Below, piece after piece: positions 55,506 to 64,000 of a stretch of 64,000 nucleotides of DNA. The DNA is from Zasmidium citrigriseum. Its lineage: Eukaryota; Ascomycota; Dothideomycetes; Mycosphaerellales; Mycosphaerellaceae. The stretch spans positions 744,001 to 808,000 of the forward strand of contig NHNW01000006.1 in the NCBI GenBank assembly GCA_002786025.1, read 5' to 3'. The position numbers were made by a program, and so were the translations under genes. The notes under the pieces are model-generated. The model made no database searches and was not told the origin of the DNA. It worked only from the letters and a program-made list of their open reading frames with translations. Within the stretch, counting starts at the first letter, position 1, and the number at the start of each line of letters is the position of its first letter.

Positions 55506-57266
55506 TCACAAATTCACACCTCCTTCCTCCGAGGTAGGTGACTCGGCAGACCCGTCGAGAACGCAGACTCCCTCCTGAGTGCCAAACACCCGCAACTTGT
55601 TGCCATAGACTCTCCAGAAATCCGAGCCGAATCGTGGCATTCCGCCCTCCATCTTGACTTCCTCCCTGACGTGTCGAAGCTTCCTGTTACCAGGGTCGTA
55701 CTTGAACGGGTCGTCCTTCGCCGCACTGCCCAGTGACTTGTCGCCTTCACGCTTCCACTTGGCACCGACTTCTGAGGGCTGGAAGCCGTTAACTTCGACA
55801 CCACTGTCGTCGCTACCGTCAGAGTGTCCGTTGACCTGCTCCGCCTCCGCCTCATCGCTGATCTTGACGGCTGCTACTCCATTGCTGATGTCGCTGGGTC
55901 CGTTGGCTTCGGAAGCACGTCTATTCACGTCGATCCAGGCGCCCTCCTGTTCCAGCTTTGACGATAGTCTGCACGCCACCTGAGCTGTGAGAAAGCTGTC
56001 ATAGCCGGCTTCGTGGTATGCTTCGACGTTGTTGTACTTGGTGTGCTGAGGGTCCGTGTCCAGGGTGGGCGTCTTCTGACGGCTAAGCTGGCTGGCGATC
56101 TGCTCAAGCGAGGACATTGGGTTGATGTCGCCGCAGTTATGGGTCGACATGTACTTCGTGTCCACAATCACAGGCCAGAGTCTGTGCAGCTTCCGCTGGA
56201 AGTCCTCCACGGTGTCTGGGAGCTCGCCGATGAAGGTGCGGTAGATGTAGACCATATCAAGGAAGCAATTATGGCCGACCAGGATCTTCGGATTTCCTCG
56301 CATGAGAGCCTGTGCCCGACTGAATTGTGCCTTGTACAAGTCCATGTCGGCGAAGATAGCCTCTCCAGTGACGCTATCTTTGGCGCATTCGCGTAGGTCG
56401 ATGTTGGCGATGTTACTGCCGTGGAGTGCTTCAATGATCCACCGAAAGCCCTTTTGTCTGCCGATGCGCTCTTCTAACTCTCGCTTGCGATCGGCTGCAA
56501 TTCTGTCCTCGCGCTCTTTGTTAAAGCGCACGATTTGAATGAAACCACGCTTGCTGAGTGTGACGAGCTCTGGGTACTCGGCTCGAACGAGTTGGTGAAC
56601 GAGACGCTTTTCGAAGCGAGACAGCTCTTCGACTTGCCGCTCTCCATCGACCATTGTATCGTAGCCGAGCGGAGATATATTGATGTAGTCTTTGGCGTCG
56701 AAGCTCTTTGACTTCACCCACTCGTTGATCTCACATCTGACTCGCTCCAGGAATGCCAATGATTCGGTCTCGGTCGGTTTGATCTGAATGTCTGCCACCG
56801 CACTCTTGTCCTGCCGCTGGGCGAAGAGCTCGCGCGCGGTTCTCGACTCCTCCCGGGACAGGTACGGCACGCCCATAGCGAATGGCCGGTTCATGTCGAA
56901 GCCGGTCTTGAGCAGAAACTCAGCAGCACCGGATTGGAAGGAGAAGATTCGCTCGATTTCCAAGCCGCGCTCATTGACGAGCGGGCAGAGATCGAAGTTG
57001 TACGGCTTGAGTGTGTATTTGCCATCTTCAACATTCTGATCAACAATTGTAAGACCGATCTGTAGGATCTGGTACCGCTCAGCTGCTTCCTTGGTTTCCA
57101 CGTATCTCTGCTGAAGGGTTGGTTTGCCACTGTCCTTGCCGCTGAATGCTGTGGGCTTGGAAGGCACACCCGACAGCTCCAGATCAAGGGCCACGAAGTG
57201 CGCTTCAGAGATATCCGTGAGGAGGTCGAGAAGGAGTGGGTAGAAGCTGTACTTGTCTACGTCCAT
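55506..57266 (-). CDS. PARN-like poly(A)-specific ribonuclease (CAF1 family)
   Basis: Single exon, 586 aa from the ATG at 57266 (MDVDKYSF). DEDDh exonuclease: catalytic Asp and Glu in HFVALDLELSGV, a third Asp in LVGHNCFLDMVYIYRTF, and His/Asp in HEAGYDSFLTAQVA. The CAF1 fold is interrupted by an insert at about residues 165-285 (NEWVKSKSFDAKDYI, FEKRLVHQLVRAEYP), the position of the R3H-type insert in PARN. It probably shortens poly(A) tails of mRNA or matures small RNAs. The tail holds KFDPGNRKLRHVREEV-like and GGMPRFGSDFWRVYGNKLRVF segments. The frame is open to an ATG at 57746, adding 160 residues of basic, acid-poor sequence (see findings). Confidence 0.9.
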   Translation of the reverse strand: MDVDKYSFYPLLLDLLTDISEAHFVALDLELSGVPSKPTAFSGKDSGKPTLQQRYVETKEAAERYQILQIGLTIVDQNVEDGKYTLKPYNFDLCPLVNERGLEIERIFSFQSGAAEFLLKTGFDMNRPFAMGVPYLSREESRTARELFAQRQDKSAVADIQIKPTETESLAFLERVRCEINEWVKSKSFDAKDYINISPLGYDTMVDGERQVEELSRFEKRLVHQLVRAEYPELVTLSKRGFIQIVRFNKEREDRIAADRKRELEERIGRQKGFRWIIEALHGSNIANIDLRECAKDSVTGEAIFADMDLYKAQFSRAQALMRGNPKILVGHNCFLDMVYIYRTFIGELPDTVEDFQRKLHRLWPVIVDTKYMSTHNCGDINPMSSLEQIASQLSRQKTPTLDTDPQHTKYNNVEAYHEAGYDSFLTAQVACRLSSKLEQEGAWIDVNRRASEANGPSDISNGVAAVKISDEAEAEQVNGHSDGSDDSGVEVNGFQPSEVGAKWKREGDKSLGSAAKDDPFKYDPGNRKLRHVREEVKMEGGMPRFGSDFWRVYGNKLRVFGTQEGVCVLDGSAESPTSEEGGVNL

Positions 57267-57788
57267 CTTGTTGTTGGTCTTCTGTCTGTCGGTTGTAGCA
57301 ATGCTGGGTTTTGGATCAGTAGTGGATGTAGTGGCAAGCGAAAGAGGAAGCAGTCGCTTGAAGTTTGAGATGAGTCCACGAAGCCAGCTGATTGATGAGG
57401 AAGGAACATCAACAGAGCGAGAGCAAACTTGCTGTTGTCGCGGCTGCCCACGTGAAAACGGACTGCGGGCCGCTGCACGTCTTGAAGTGAATCTATGCGG
57501 CTGCTTGCATGTGAAGCTGCATGTGTTCAGGAGTCCACGCACATGGCTCGCGTTGTTAGTGACAAACACGTGCCTCTGGGCTCTGCTGAATGCAGCTGAG
57601 CCAGCATACACCATGCAGTCCAGGTGTTGTCGGCGGTAATGAGGAAATAAGAGTGTTGATGGTGATGTCGTTGACACAGTTCGCCAGGATCGGCAAACCA
57701 CGGCGCCAACGCCTCGGCTGAAGCTTGGTCTCCAACCTCTCGACATTCACGTCCGTCTTCCCTTCGTCCAGACATCCACGCGCCAGTG

Positions 57789-59129
57789 ATGGCGTCGACG
57801 GGAACGATCACGTATCAAGATGCGCTGGACTCGCAATACCTGTCCAGCTCCATATCCAGCCTTTCACGATCGCGCTCGACCAACTCCTTAATTGTCCGCA
57901 CCTACAAGCAGGCCACGCAGCTCTACCTCACGAAACGATTCAAGGAGGCTCTGGAAACCCTCGAGCCGATAATAACGCCGCAGACTGAAGGCGAAGATGG
58001 AGAACCGCTAGAAGAGGGAAGCAGTGCGGCACCAGTCGCGCAAAGCTCCAAAGGAACCCGGACCAAAGTCTGGGTCTTCTATCTGAGCCTGCTGCATGCC
58101 ATTATCGAGTTGGGCGCGGAAGAGGGCAGGAACACGTTTGGATCAACGAAATGGCGCGAGCTGGTGAAGAAAGCAAGAGAGGGTACGATTTGGGACGAGA
58201 TTGTGCAGCATGGATATGGTAACAACGAAGGAGAGGTCGACCCGGACGTGGTGGTGAACCTGGCCACTCTTCTTCTTGGACACATGCAGGACCAGAAGTT
58301 GAATCAGCAGAAGTTGGAGGCGTATCTATCTGCATCAGCAGATGCCGCTCATATCGCGTTCTTGCAGGATGGGATTGCTACGCCGATGTCCAATGGAACC
58401 TCTTCACCCAAGGAATTGACCACTCGGTTGAAGATACTAGAGCTGTATTCTCTTCACGTACTACCGGCAAACAATGAATGGGACTACGCGCAGCAGTTTA
58501 TTGAGATGAATGATATGTTGGACGAGGAGCGCCGAGAGGCTTTCTTGCACGCTCTGCAAAGCCTGAATGAGGAGAAAGACGGTACAGCGCAGCGAGAAAG
58601 AGAATTGGAGGAGCTACGCGAGCGCGAGATGGCAGAACAGCGTGCTGCCGAGGAGGCCAAACGGAAAGAGGAAGAGCGAAGAGAAGAAGAGCGCAAGAAA
58701 GCAGCAGCAGCAGCAGCCGAAGCTGAGAGAGCTGCCAGGCCAAGCAGTGCACCCGCCGCGCGAAACGGGAACAACGGAAGGGCTCACCAGCAACGGCCTT
58801 CCTCTTCGTCAGCCCAGCAACCTGCCGCATCGAAAGCATCATCGAAACCGCAGAAGAAGGCTCGTCCACCCCAGCGCCCGAACAGCAATTTGTACAGCCG
58901 CGCGTCTTCGGTGTTGCACAACCTGCAACACATGATAATGCAGGCAAGCCGAAATCTGGGCAGTGGCACAGGTCGACTAGCGCTGATGCGGTTCCTGATG
59001 TTCATGGTGGCTTTCATTCTCGTCCTGGCCCGAAAGGATCTGAGGCTGAAGGTGAAAAAGGCGCTGGAAGATGGATGGGGCAAGGTGAAACAGACCGTCG
59101 GCATGGGTGTGAAAGTCTCTTACATTTGA
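57789..59129 (+). CDS. PEX26: Peroxin 26 (Pex15 functional counterpart), tail-anchored peroxisomal membrane protein
   Basis: Single exon, 446 aa from the ATG at 57789. In filamentous fungi this peroxin docks the AAA ATPases Pex1/Pex6 on the peroxisome for receptor recycling. The N-terminal helical repeat domain has TYKQATQLYLTKRFKEALETL, KVWVFYLSLLHAIIELGAEEG and TTRLKILELYSLHVLPANNEW. A long charged coiled coil (about residues 255-315, rich in E/R/K with EERREEER) leads to a Ser/Ala/Pro linker, and a single C-terminal membrane helix LALMRFLMFMVAFILVLARK near 400-420 ends with a basic tail. Assignment rests on this layout and my recall of the fungal family. It is head-to-head with the PARN-like gene. 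Confidence 0.8.
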   Translation: MASTGTITYQDALDSQYLSSSISSLSRSRSTNSLIVRTYKQATQLYLTKRFKEALETLEPIITPQTEGEDGEPLEEGSSAAPVAQSSKGTRTKVWVFYLSLLHAIIELGAEEGRNTFGSTKWRELVKKAREGTIWDEIVQHGYGNNEGEVDPDVVVNLATLLLGHMQDQKLNQQKLEAYLSASADAAHIAFLQDGIATPMSNGTSSPKELTTRLKILELYSLHVLPANNEWDYAQQFIEMNDMLDEERREAFLHALQSLNEEKDGTAQRERELEELREREMAEQRAAEEAKRKEEERREEERKKAAAAAAEAERAARPSSAPAARNGNNGRAHQQRPSSSSAQQPAASKASSKPQKKARPPQRPNSNLYSRASSVLHNLQHMIMQASRNLGSGTGRLALMRFLMFMVAFILVLARKDLRLKVKKALEDGWGKVKQTVGMGVKVSYI

Positions 59130-59202
59130 GCCTTCGATTATGTATTACGATATACCGGTTTGTATATGGAGAGATGTTCGACGACTGTATCTACGCTCGG
59201 TG

Positions 59203-59334
59203 TTCCGGTCAAAGTAGAAGATGCCTTAAGCAATCCCCAACTTTCTCGAGAAGGGCTAAGAGTACAACAAGCCCTCTAATAGCTCAGATTCGCGTGCTCT
59301 CGCGGAGAGAGCTGATCTTCCAGTTTGAGCGGAA
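59203..59334 (+). mobile_element. MITE-like palindromic element, copy 2
   Basis: 132 bp, same termini as copy 1 (ttccggtcaaagtagaaga at the left, cttccagtttgagcggaa at the right) and the same inner string ctttctcgagaagggcta. Inserted 73 bp after the PEX26 stop, so it probably lies in its 3' untranslated region. Confidence 0.72.
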
Positions 59335-59939
59335 GGAGAAGGGTACTCTGACTTCCGAGTCATAAGAAGCAATAGCGCATGTGATTACGATTCACTTGCT
59401 CGCTCCTTCTTGCGCAGATCTGAGAATGCGCCTTCCCAAATGAGCTTAGCTCTTTCCTCGCAACCTCACTACATTGCATCGCTGAATCGAACAGAGCATC
59501 GTCGATACAACAAGAATATTCATTTCACAACCACCGCGGATTCCACGGCAAGGCAGTGCTTCCAAATTGTGCTGGCCGTTCTCCACTCTCAGGTGAGATT
59601 TGTGCGACGCAAAATAATCGACCTTCCTCATTCGGGTGAAGGCGACCGCAAGGAGTCTCGCGGCATCAGAAGTCTTCATAGATCCGACAGACCCGCAGGA
59701 GGCAATGTCTTCTTTCGTCATCTCTTTGGAGCTGAAGAAGAAGAAGAAGTAGAAGAAGACTGGCCGGCAAGCCAGCTTCCGAGACGACCATTCGATCGGC
59801 AAGGTCTAGAACGAAGCTCTGAAGAGCCAAGAAACCCAATTCGACGACCGTCTGTATCTGTACGACATCGAGTCAGATACGTGAGGTGCAACCGCTCCGA
59901 GGAGGGAACATAGGAAGAACTTCCAAATAAACCATGTTT
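59335..59939. other. Flank between PEX26 and the RIP-mutated element
   Basis: Normal base composition. An open frame at 59410-59913 has no supporting feature; it includes a GAAGAAGAAG run near 59737. Confidence 0.45.
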
Positions 59940-60239
59940 ACTACTAGCTAGTTTCTTTAAGTTGGTAGCGGCCGGCTCTTCGGAGCGCTCTAACGGCCGT
60001 AGATAGCGTCTAGTCCGTGCTTAATATTACGCTTACTATAATAGGTAGAGCGTATAGTAACTTCTTAAGTAATATAAGTAGATCTAAACGCGTATTATTA
60101 ATAGACGTGTCTTCTCGCGTTATTGTCGCTCTAGCTACCTATATAGTCGTTAAATATTAATTATAAGGCGATAGCTCTTAATAGCTATAATAGTACTTAT
60201 CTTATAGTAGTAGGAGCTTAATTTACTTACGATATATAC

Positions 60240-61500
60240 GAATACTCGTATACTAATAGATCCGTAAGTAGTATATAGGTACGAGTACTTCGAGTAGTCT
60301 ATTAACGATAAAGACGATAATAACTTATAAATCGAGACTCGGTTTACGAAGGTATAGCTATAGAGACTAGCTCTACTACTTCTTAGTATCGAGCTACTCT
60401 AGTTCCGTATAGATAAGGACGGCCTATACTACTTTACTACCTCGCTACTACTCGCTCTATATATTATCTATTAATAACTAGTATATCTAGGCTAATACTA
60501 TACCCTCTAGTTTAGTAGAGGGTATTCTTAGATCTTATACGTTTTTAATAGTACCGTCGAATTACTATATAAGTAATAGAGGGATTATATCTATTAGTAG
60601 CTAGCTCTAAATAATATTAATACGCTCTAGTAGTATAGAAACTTCGCTTAAGCGGTAGGCTATAGTAGTAGATTACTCTAGGAGTTTATTAATAGTACCT
60701 TCTTTAAATATATAAGGCTAAAGGACTATTAGAAGTAGTTAGTATTATATACTAGATATTATAGAGCTAATAGCGAGAAGGTATAGTATATTACTATATC
60801 TAACGGGCTTATTATCTACGCTTCGGAAGCCTTCGTTAGGCTAGCTAACGACTAGTAGATATTTATAGAGTCTAGTATTAAAGGCTAACTACGATAACTC
60901 TTCGAACCCCTTAGTTATAAGTTATATCTATATAGTAATAGTACCTATCGCTCTTACTATAGCGTAGTAGATCCTTTCCGGATAGAGGGTAGCTTTAGGT
61001 ACCTTACTAACGAGTAGAAGCGGGCTAACTTCTTCTACTCGTAGGCTCGAATTAGTATAGAGATAGCGTTTAGTAATAACTAGAAGTACTAGACGTACGT
61101 TAATAGTAGTAAGATACTAAGATTAGGTTATTAGCTAATATCTACGTATAGACTAGTATCGTTATTCTTATAGAACTACCTAACGTATATACGGGTAGAG
61201 GGTAGATTATTAGGCGCTATTAGATCGATATTTAAGTACCTAGTACCTACCTTAGAGTAGTACCTTACTAGCGCCTAGGCGGCGGGTATATATCCTAAGG
61301 ATATCGCTAGTAGTCTATAGGTACCCCCTACCGCCGCTACCGCCGCCGCCGCCGCCGATTTAAATAGGTAGTAGTATATTAAAGGACGAAAGGAAGAAGG
61401 AGGGGTAGGAGCTAAGAACGAGATAAAGAGAGCGAGCTTTTAGTAGTAGTTAGCGCTAGGACGTTAGTTTAGGTAGTTTCGTTATCTTAGCGGGAAAGTT
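60240..61500 (+). pseudogene. Degraded DDE transposase, PIF/Harbinger-like (DDE_Tnp_4 type)
   Basis: In one + frame, many stops are TAG or TAA, as RIP makes from CAG/CAA. Reading across them gives family-like segments: SIELL.FRIDKDGLYYF, ISNGLIIYASEAFVRLAND near 60,800, YLYSNSTYRSYYSVVDPFR near 60,940 where an intact family member would have a GDSAY-type block, and ARISIEIAFSN near 61,050 carrying the final Glu. The middle Asp appears mutated. No intact protein can be made. The assignment rests on spacing and these motifs, not on a search. Confidence 0.6.
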
Positions 61501-61699
61501 AAGTAAATATTTATTCTTAGGTACCTCTACTATAATTAATTTCTCTACTAAATATACTCTAAATTACTTTATCTTAAAATATATAATATAGATATATAGT
61601 ACGTATAAACGCCTTATATATTGTTTGTATTATAGAGTACTATATATAGAGTTATATATACTAAAAGGGATTCTAATATATATAAGCCTATCTCTTTAA

Positions 61700-63200
61700 C
61701 TCCTATACGCTAATAAACTTAAAACCGACCGGGTATAAATAACGTTACCTTATTATTCTTTAACGCTCTTACTACCTCTTAAACCTCTTCTCTTAGCCTA
61801 TATTATATTAAATCGAGCTATCCTTTCCTTAAAGGTAGTTATACGTACCTAGAACTTACGCTTACGAGCGCGATCCTCCTTATCTTTATACTAGCGGCGC
61901 TTACGAGAGTAATTATTCCTTAATTAATATTCCTTAGTAGTAGTAGCTCGCTCTTTAGTAGCCGCTACTCGCTCCTTAGTAGTAGCTATATTATTAGCCT
62001 CTATAATAGTATATAACCTCTCTATTAAAGCGCTAGCCTCTACCTTAATCTACTCTACTAGCTAGTTAGCTACTATAGTAGTCCTTTACTTAGCTAGCGG
62101 TAGTTTAACGGCCGTAGAGGAAGAAGGTAGTTTAGACGCTTTATTATTAGCTTCCTCGGCGTTACGAGACGGCCGCTTTAACCCTCTAGCCTTATATTCC
62201 TTACGCCTCTACTACTCGGCTAGTACCTACTCTAGAGTTTTCGCCTTAACCGCCTAGTATACCTCTCTTCGCTTCTTAATATCTAGCTACGTCTTATATA
62301 GTATCTAAAACTCTAATATACTACGGCTAGTACCTAATACCTTAGACTTTATTAACTCGATATAACGAGGTATCTAACTAATAGTTCTCGAGGTAGAGGT
62401 ATCGCCTTTACTACTACCTTCGATAGTATATACGAGCTTATCTATCTTCTAATCGCCCTTCTTAATCTTAGCGCTTATAGCTAACTAAAATACCTCTATT
62501 TTAGGCTTAGTAATAGCCTACTACTAGTAATTAATAAGTACTTTTATTACTTTAATCTAATCCGCCTTAGTCTATAGCGTACTATTAAACTAAGTCTTCG
62601 CCTTACCGTTACGTAGCCCTATATAATATACCTTTATATATAACGCCTCTTCCTTAATCTATACTACTAGAGCTAACGCGGCGTTAGGCTAGCTACCTAT
62701 TAAATCGATAACCTCTACTATAGGTACTAGCGGCGGTAATAATAATATTAGCTAGTACTTATTAGACGAAAGTAGCTCGAACTACCCTAGATTAGTACCT
62801 CTAAGGAAGCTATTTACCTAGATCGTAGGCCTAGCTAGCTACTCGTTTATAGGCCTATATACTAAAGTCTTAGCCTACTAAGCCTACTTACTAGGCGGTA
62901 GCGTATAGACTAGGCTCGAGCTAAGGATAACTAGACTATAAGAAGGCGTCGATATCGCTCTAACCTTACTACTACGTAACGCTATAGTAACTAGGGTATT
63001 ACGACGCTCTTAATAACTTCCTTAACTACTAGATAGATTAAATAGTAGCGGTATTCGGTATATAGGCGTCGATCTAATAGTCTTATAGGTCTCCGAGGGC
63101 GTACTAACGCCCTATAACTAGTAAACCCTCTCTTACGCTAGAGTAGCTAGTAGAAGCGCGAGTAGTAACGATTAAGGTAGTAACGGCGGCTATAGACTAG
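61700..63200 (-). pseudogene. Degraded second transposon gene, basic coiled-coil protein
   Basis: A single - strand frame stays coherent for well over 350 codons if TAG/TAA are ignored. It shows K/R/E-rich helical repeats such as ATKERVAATKERATTTKE-like text near 61,950 and SRKRRQYKDKEDRARKRKF near 61,880, and a segment LQTKADQIKVIKVLINYQQ near 62,540 that could be a Myb/SANT-like or trihelix relic. PIF/Harbinger elements usually carry such a second DNA-binding gene, which fits. N- and C-terminal limits are approximate. Confidence 0.45.
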
Positions 63201-63455
63201 CCGAGAAGCCTAATCTAGCGACGTTTAGCTAATACTAGTTATTATTTATAATATAAGTAATATAACTACTACTAAATAATATATAGAGGATATTAACGGT
63301 AAGAGTAGTTATAAAGGCGCGTCTTAGAAGGTAAGCGCGTCGATACGCGTAATACCTATCGTCGCTTCTACTTTCTAAGTTTAAGCCTTAACGTTAATAC
63401 TAATAATATATAGTAAGAGCTAGGCGATTTCCTATCGAATTAGATAACTTAATAT

Positions 63456-63476
63456 CTTAGACTAGCCTAGTCTAAG
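63456..63476. repeat. Perfect 10-bp inverted repeat
   Basis: cttagactag, one C, then ctagtctaag, near the right end of the RIP-mutated element. Could be a terminal or subterminal structure, or chance in TA-rich sequence. Confidence 0.5.
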
Positions 63477-63500
63477 ACATCGAGGTGTATTATACGAAAG

Positions 63501-64000
63501 GGTATAGCGCGAGGCGCCATCTAATTTCAAAAGGACGCTAGTTAACCTTCAGAGGCACTAACCTTTCCGAATCCAGCGGCAAATCACTTAGAGACTGGCA
63601 GTAAACATGCTCTAATGCCTCGGCGGCAACTGATGAGCGCAAGAGTGGCTTGATCTAGATATCCAGTCCCAGGATTCGAGAGAGGGACAGGATTGCACTC
63701 CGAAGTCATCGCGTTCATCAATATGCATCACTGCAATGGCGGATTTCAATTCTGTTGGCAAGAGAAGAAGATCACCTTTCGTACGACGACACTGGTCTCC
63801 GCCGCGCAGCCGTGCTGAAAACCCTCTGGTGGGCAGAGTGTTGGCCGCAACTTGGCCGTGTGGTTCGGATGTGCTGGCGACTCTCTGCAGTGACACCGTA
63901 TAGAGGATGCACGTTCGGGATGCTGCATGTGAACGCATGATCAACCCGGGCCGCTGAAGATACGGGACCGCTCTCATCCGAACTTCACTCATCAAGATGC
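63501..64000. other. Right edge, no gene recognised
   Basis: Composition returns to normal after about 63,500. A - strand frame at 63612-63995 has no supported features and may run out of the window. Confidence 0.4.

Larger units (their letters stand above)
59940..63500. mobile_element. RIP-mutated DNA transposon relic, PIF/Harbinger-like
   Basis: About 3.5 kb with abruptly changed composition: CA and TG dinucleotides are nearly absent, TA is abundant, yet CG stays common. This is the footprint of CpA-directed RIP rather than CpG deamination. Every frame is full of TAG and TAA. Two long frames are coherent apart from TAG/TAA: a transposase-like one on + in the left half and a basic coiled-coil one on - in the right half, pointing at each other. 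Boundaries are where composition changes; I could not identify terminal inverted repeats or a target duplication. Confidence 0.72.

Noticed and set aside
59410..59913. 167-codon + frame next to the RIP element
   Set aside because: Low complexity with GAA run; no domain.
61330..61360. CCGCCGCCG run inside the RIP element as a microsatellite finding
   Set aside because: Short and part of the relic transposase frame (Ala-rich); not remarkable.

Overview
The window is genomic DNA from a filamentous ascomycete. The evidence is short introns (about 47-103 nt) with CTRAY-like branch points, fungus-restricted families (DLT1, PEX26, EFM3, Ada-like protein without methyltransferase), compact intergenic spaces and a transposon ruined by repeat-induced point mutation (RIP). 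The gene style suggests Dothideomycetes, possibly Mycosphaerellales; this is inference. I rebuilt exon structures by hand from splice signals and reading-frame continuity; multi-exon genes are given as one span with exon coordinates in the evidence.

Layout. 0.5-4.5 kb: a four-exon gene (-) of a fungal unknown family with a repeat-rich C-terminus. 5.4-20 kb: housekeeping block with a cis-prenyltransferase (+), a large disordered protein (-), a small two-helix membrane protein (+), farnesyltransferase beta subunit (-), DLT1 (+), an FAD aromatic hydroxylase (-) and an F-box-like protein (-). 21.2-23 kb: four-finger C2H2 regulator (-) whose frame runs on past a UAG. 23-27.6 kb: gene-poor. 27.6-32.3 kb: EFM3-like methyltransferase (+) and 2-oxoglutarate dehydrogenase E1 (-).

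32.8-48.3 kb is an accessory, secretion-rich segment: an S28 peptidase, four tandem small secreted or surface glycoproteins of one unrecognised family, a flavin reductase-like protein, an Ada-like methyl sensor lacking the repair domain, a secreted type B carboxylesterase, and two glycine-rich secreted proteins sitting on a duplicated block of about 1.7 kb. 48.9-59.1 kb returns to housekeeping: dienelactone hydrolase, F-box protein, GINS subunit SLD5, 3-carboxymuconate cyclase, twinfilin, PARN-like deadenylase and PEX26. 59.9-63.5 kb is a heavily RIP-mutated DNA transposon with a recognisable PIF/Harbinger-like transposase relic on the + strand and a second basic coiled-coil relic on the - strand.

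Most interesting: the four-gene secreted family with one decaying member, an apparent excess of GC-AG introns (4 of about 31), a 132-bp palindromic MITE in three copies, the in-frame extension after UAG in the zinc-finger gene, and the two-gene RIP relic.
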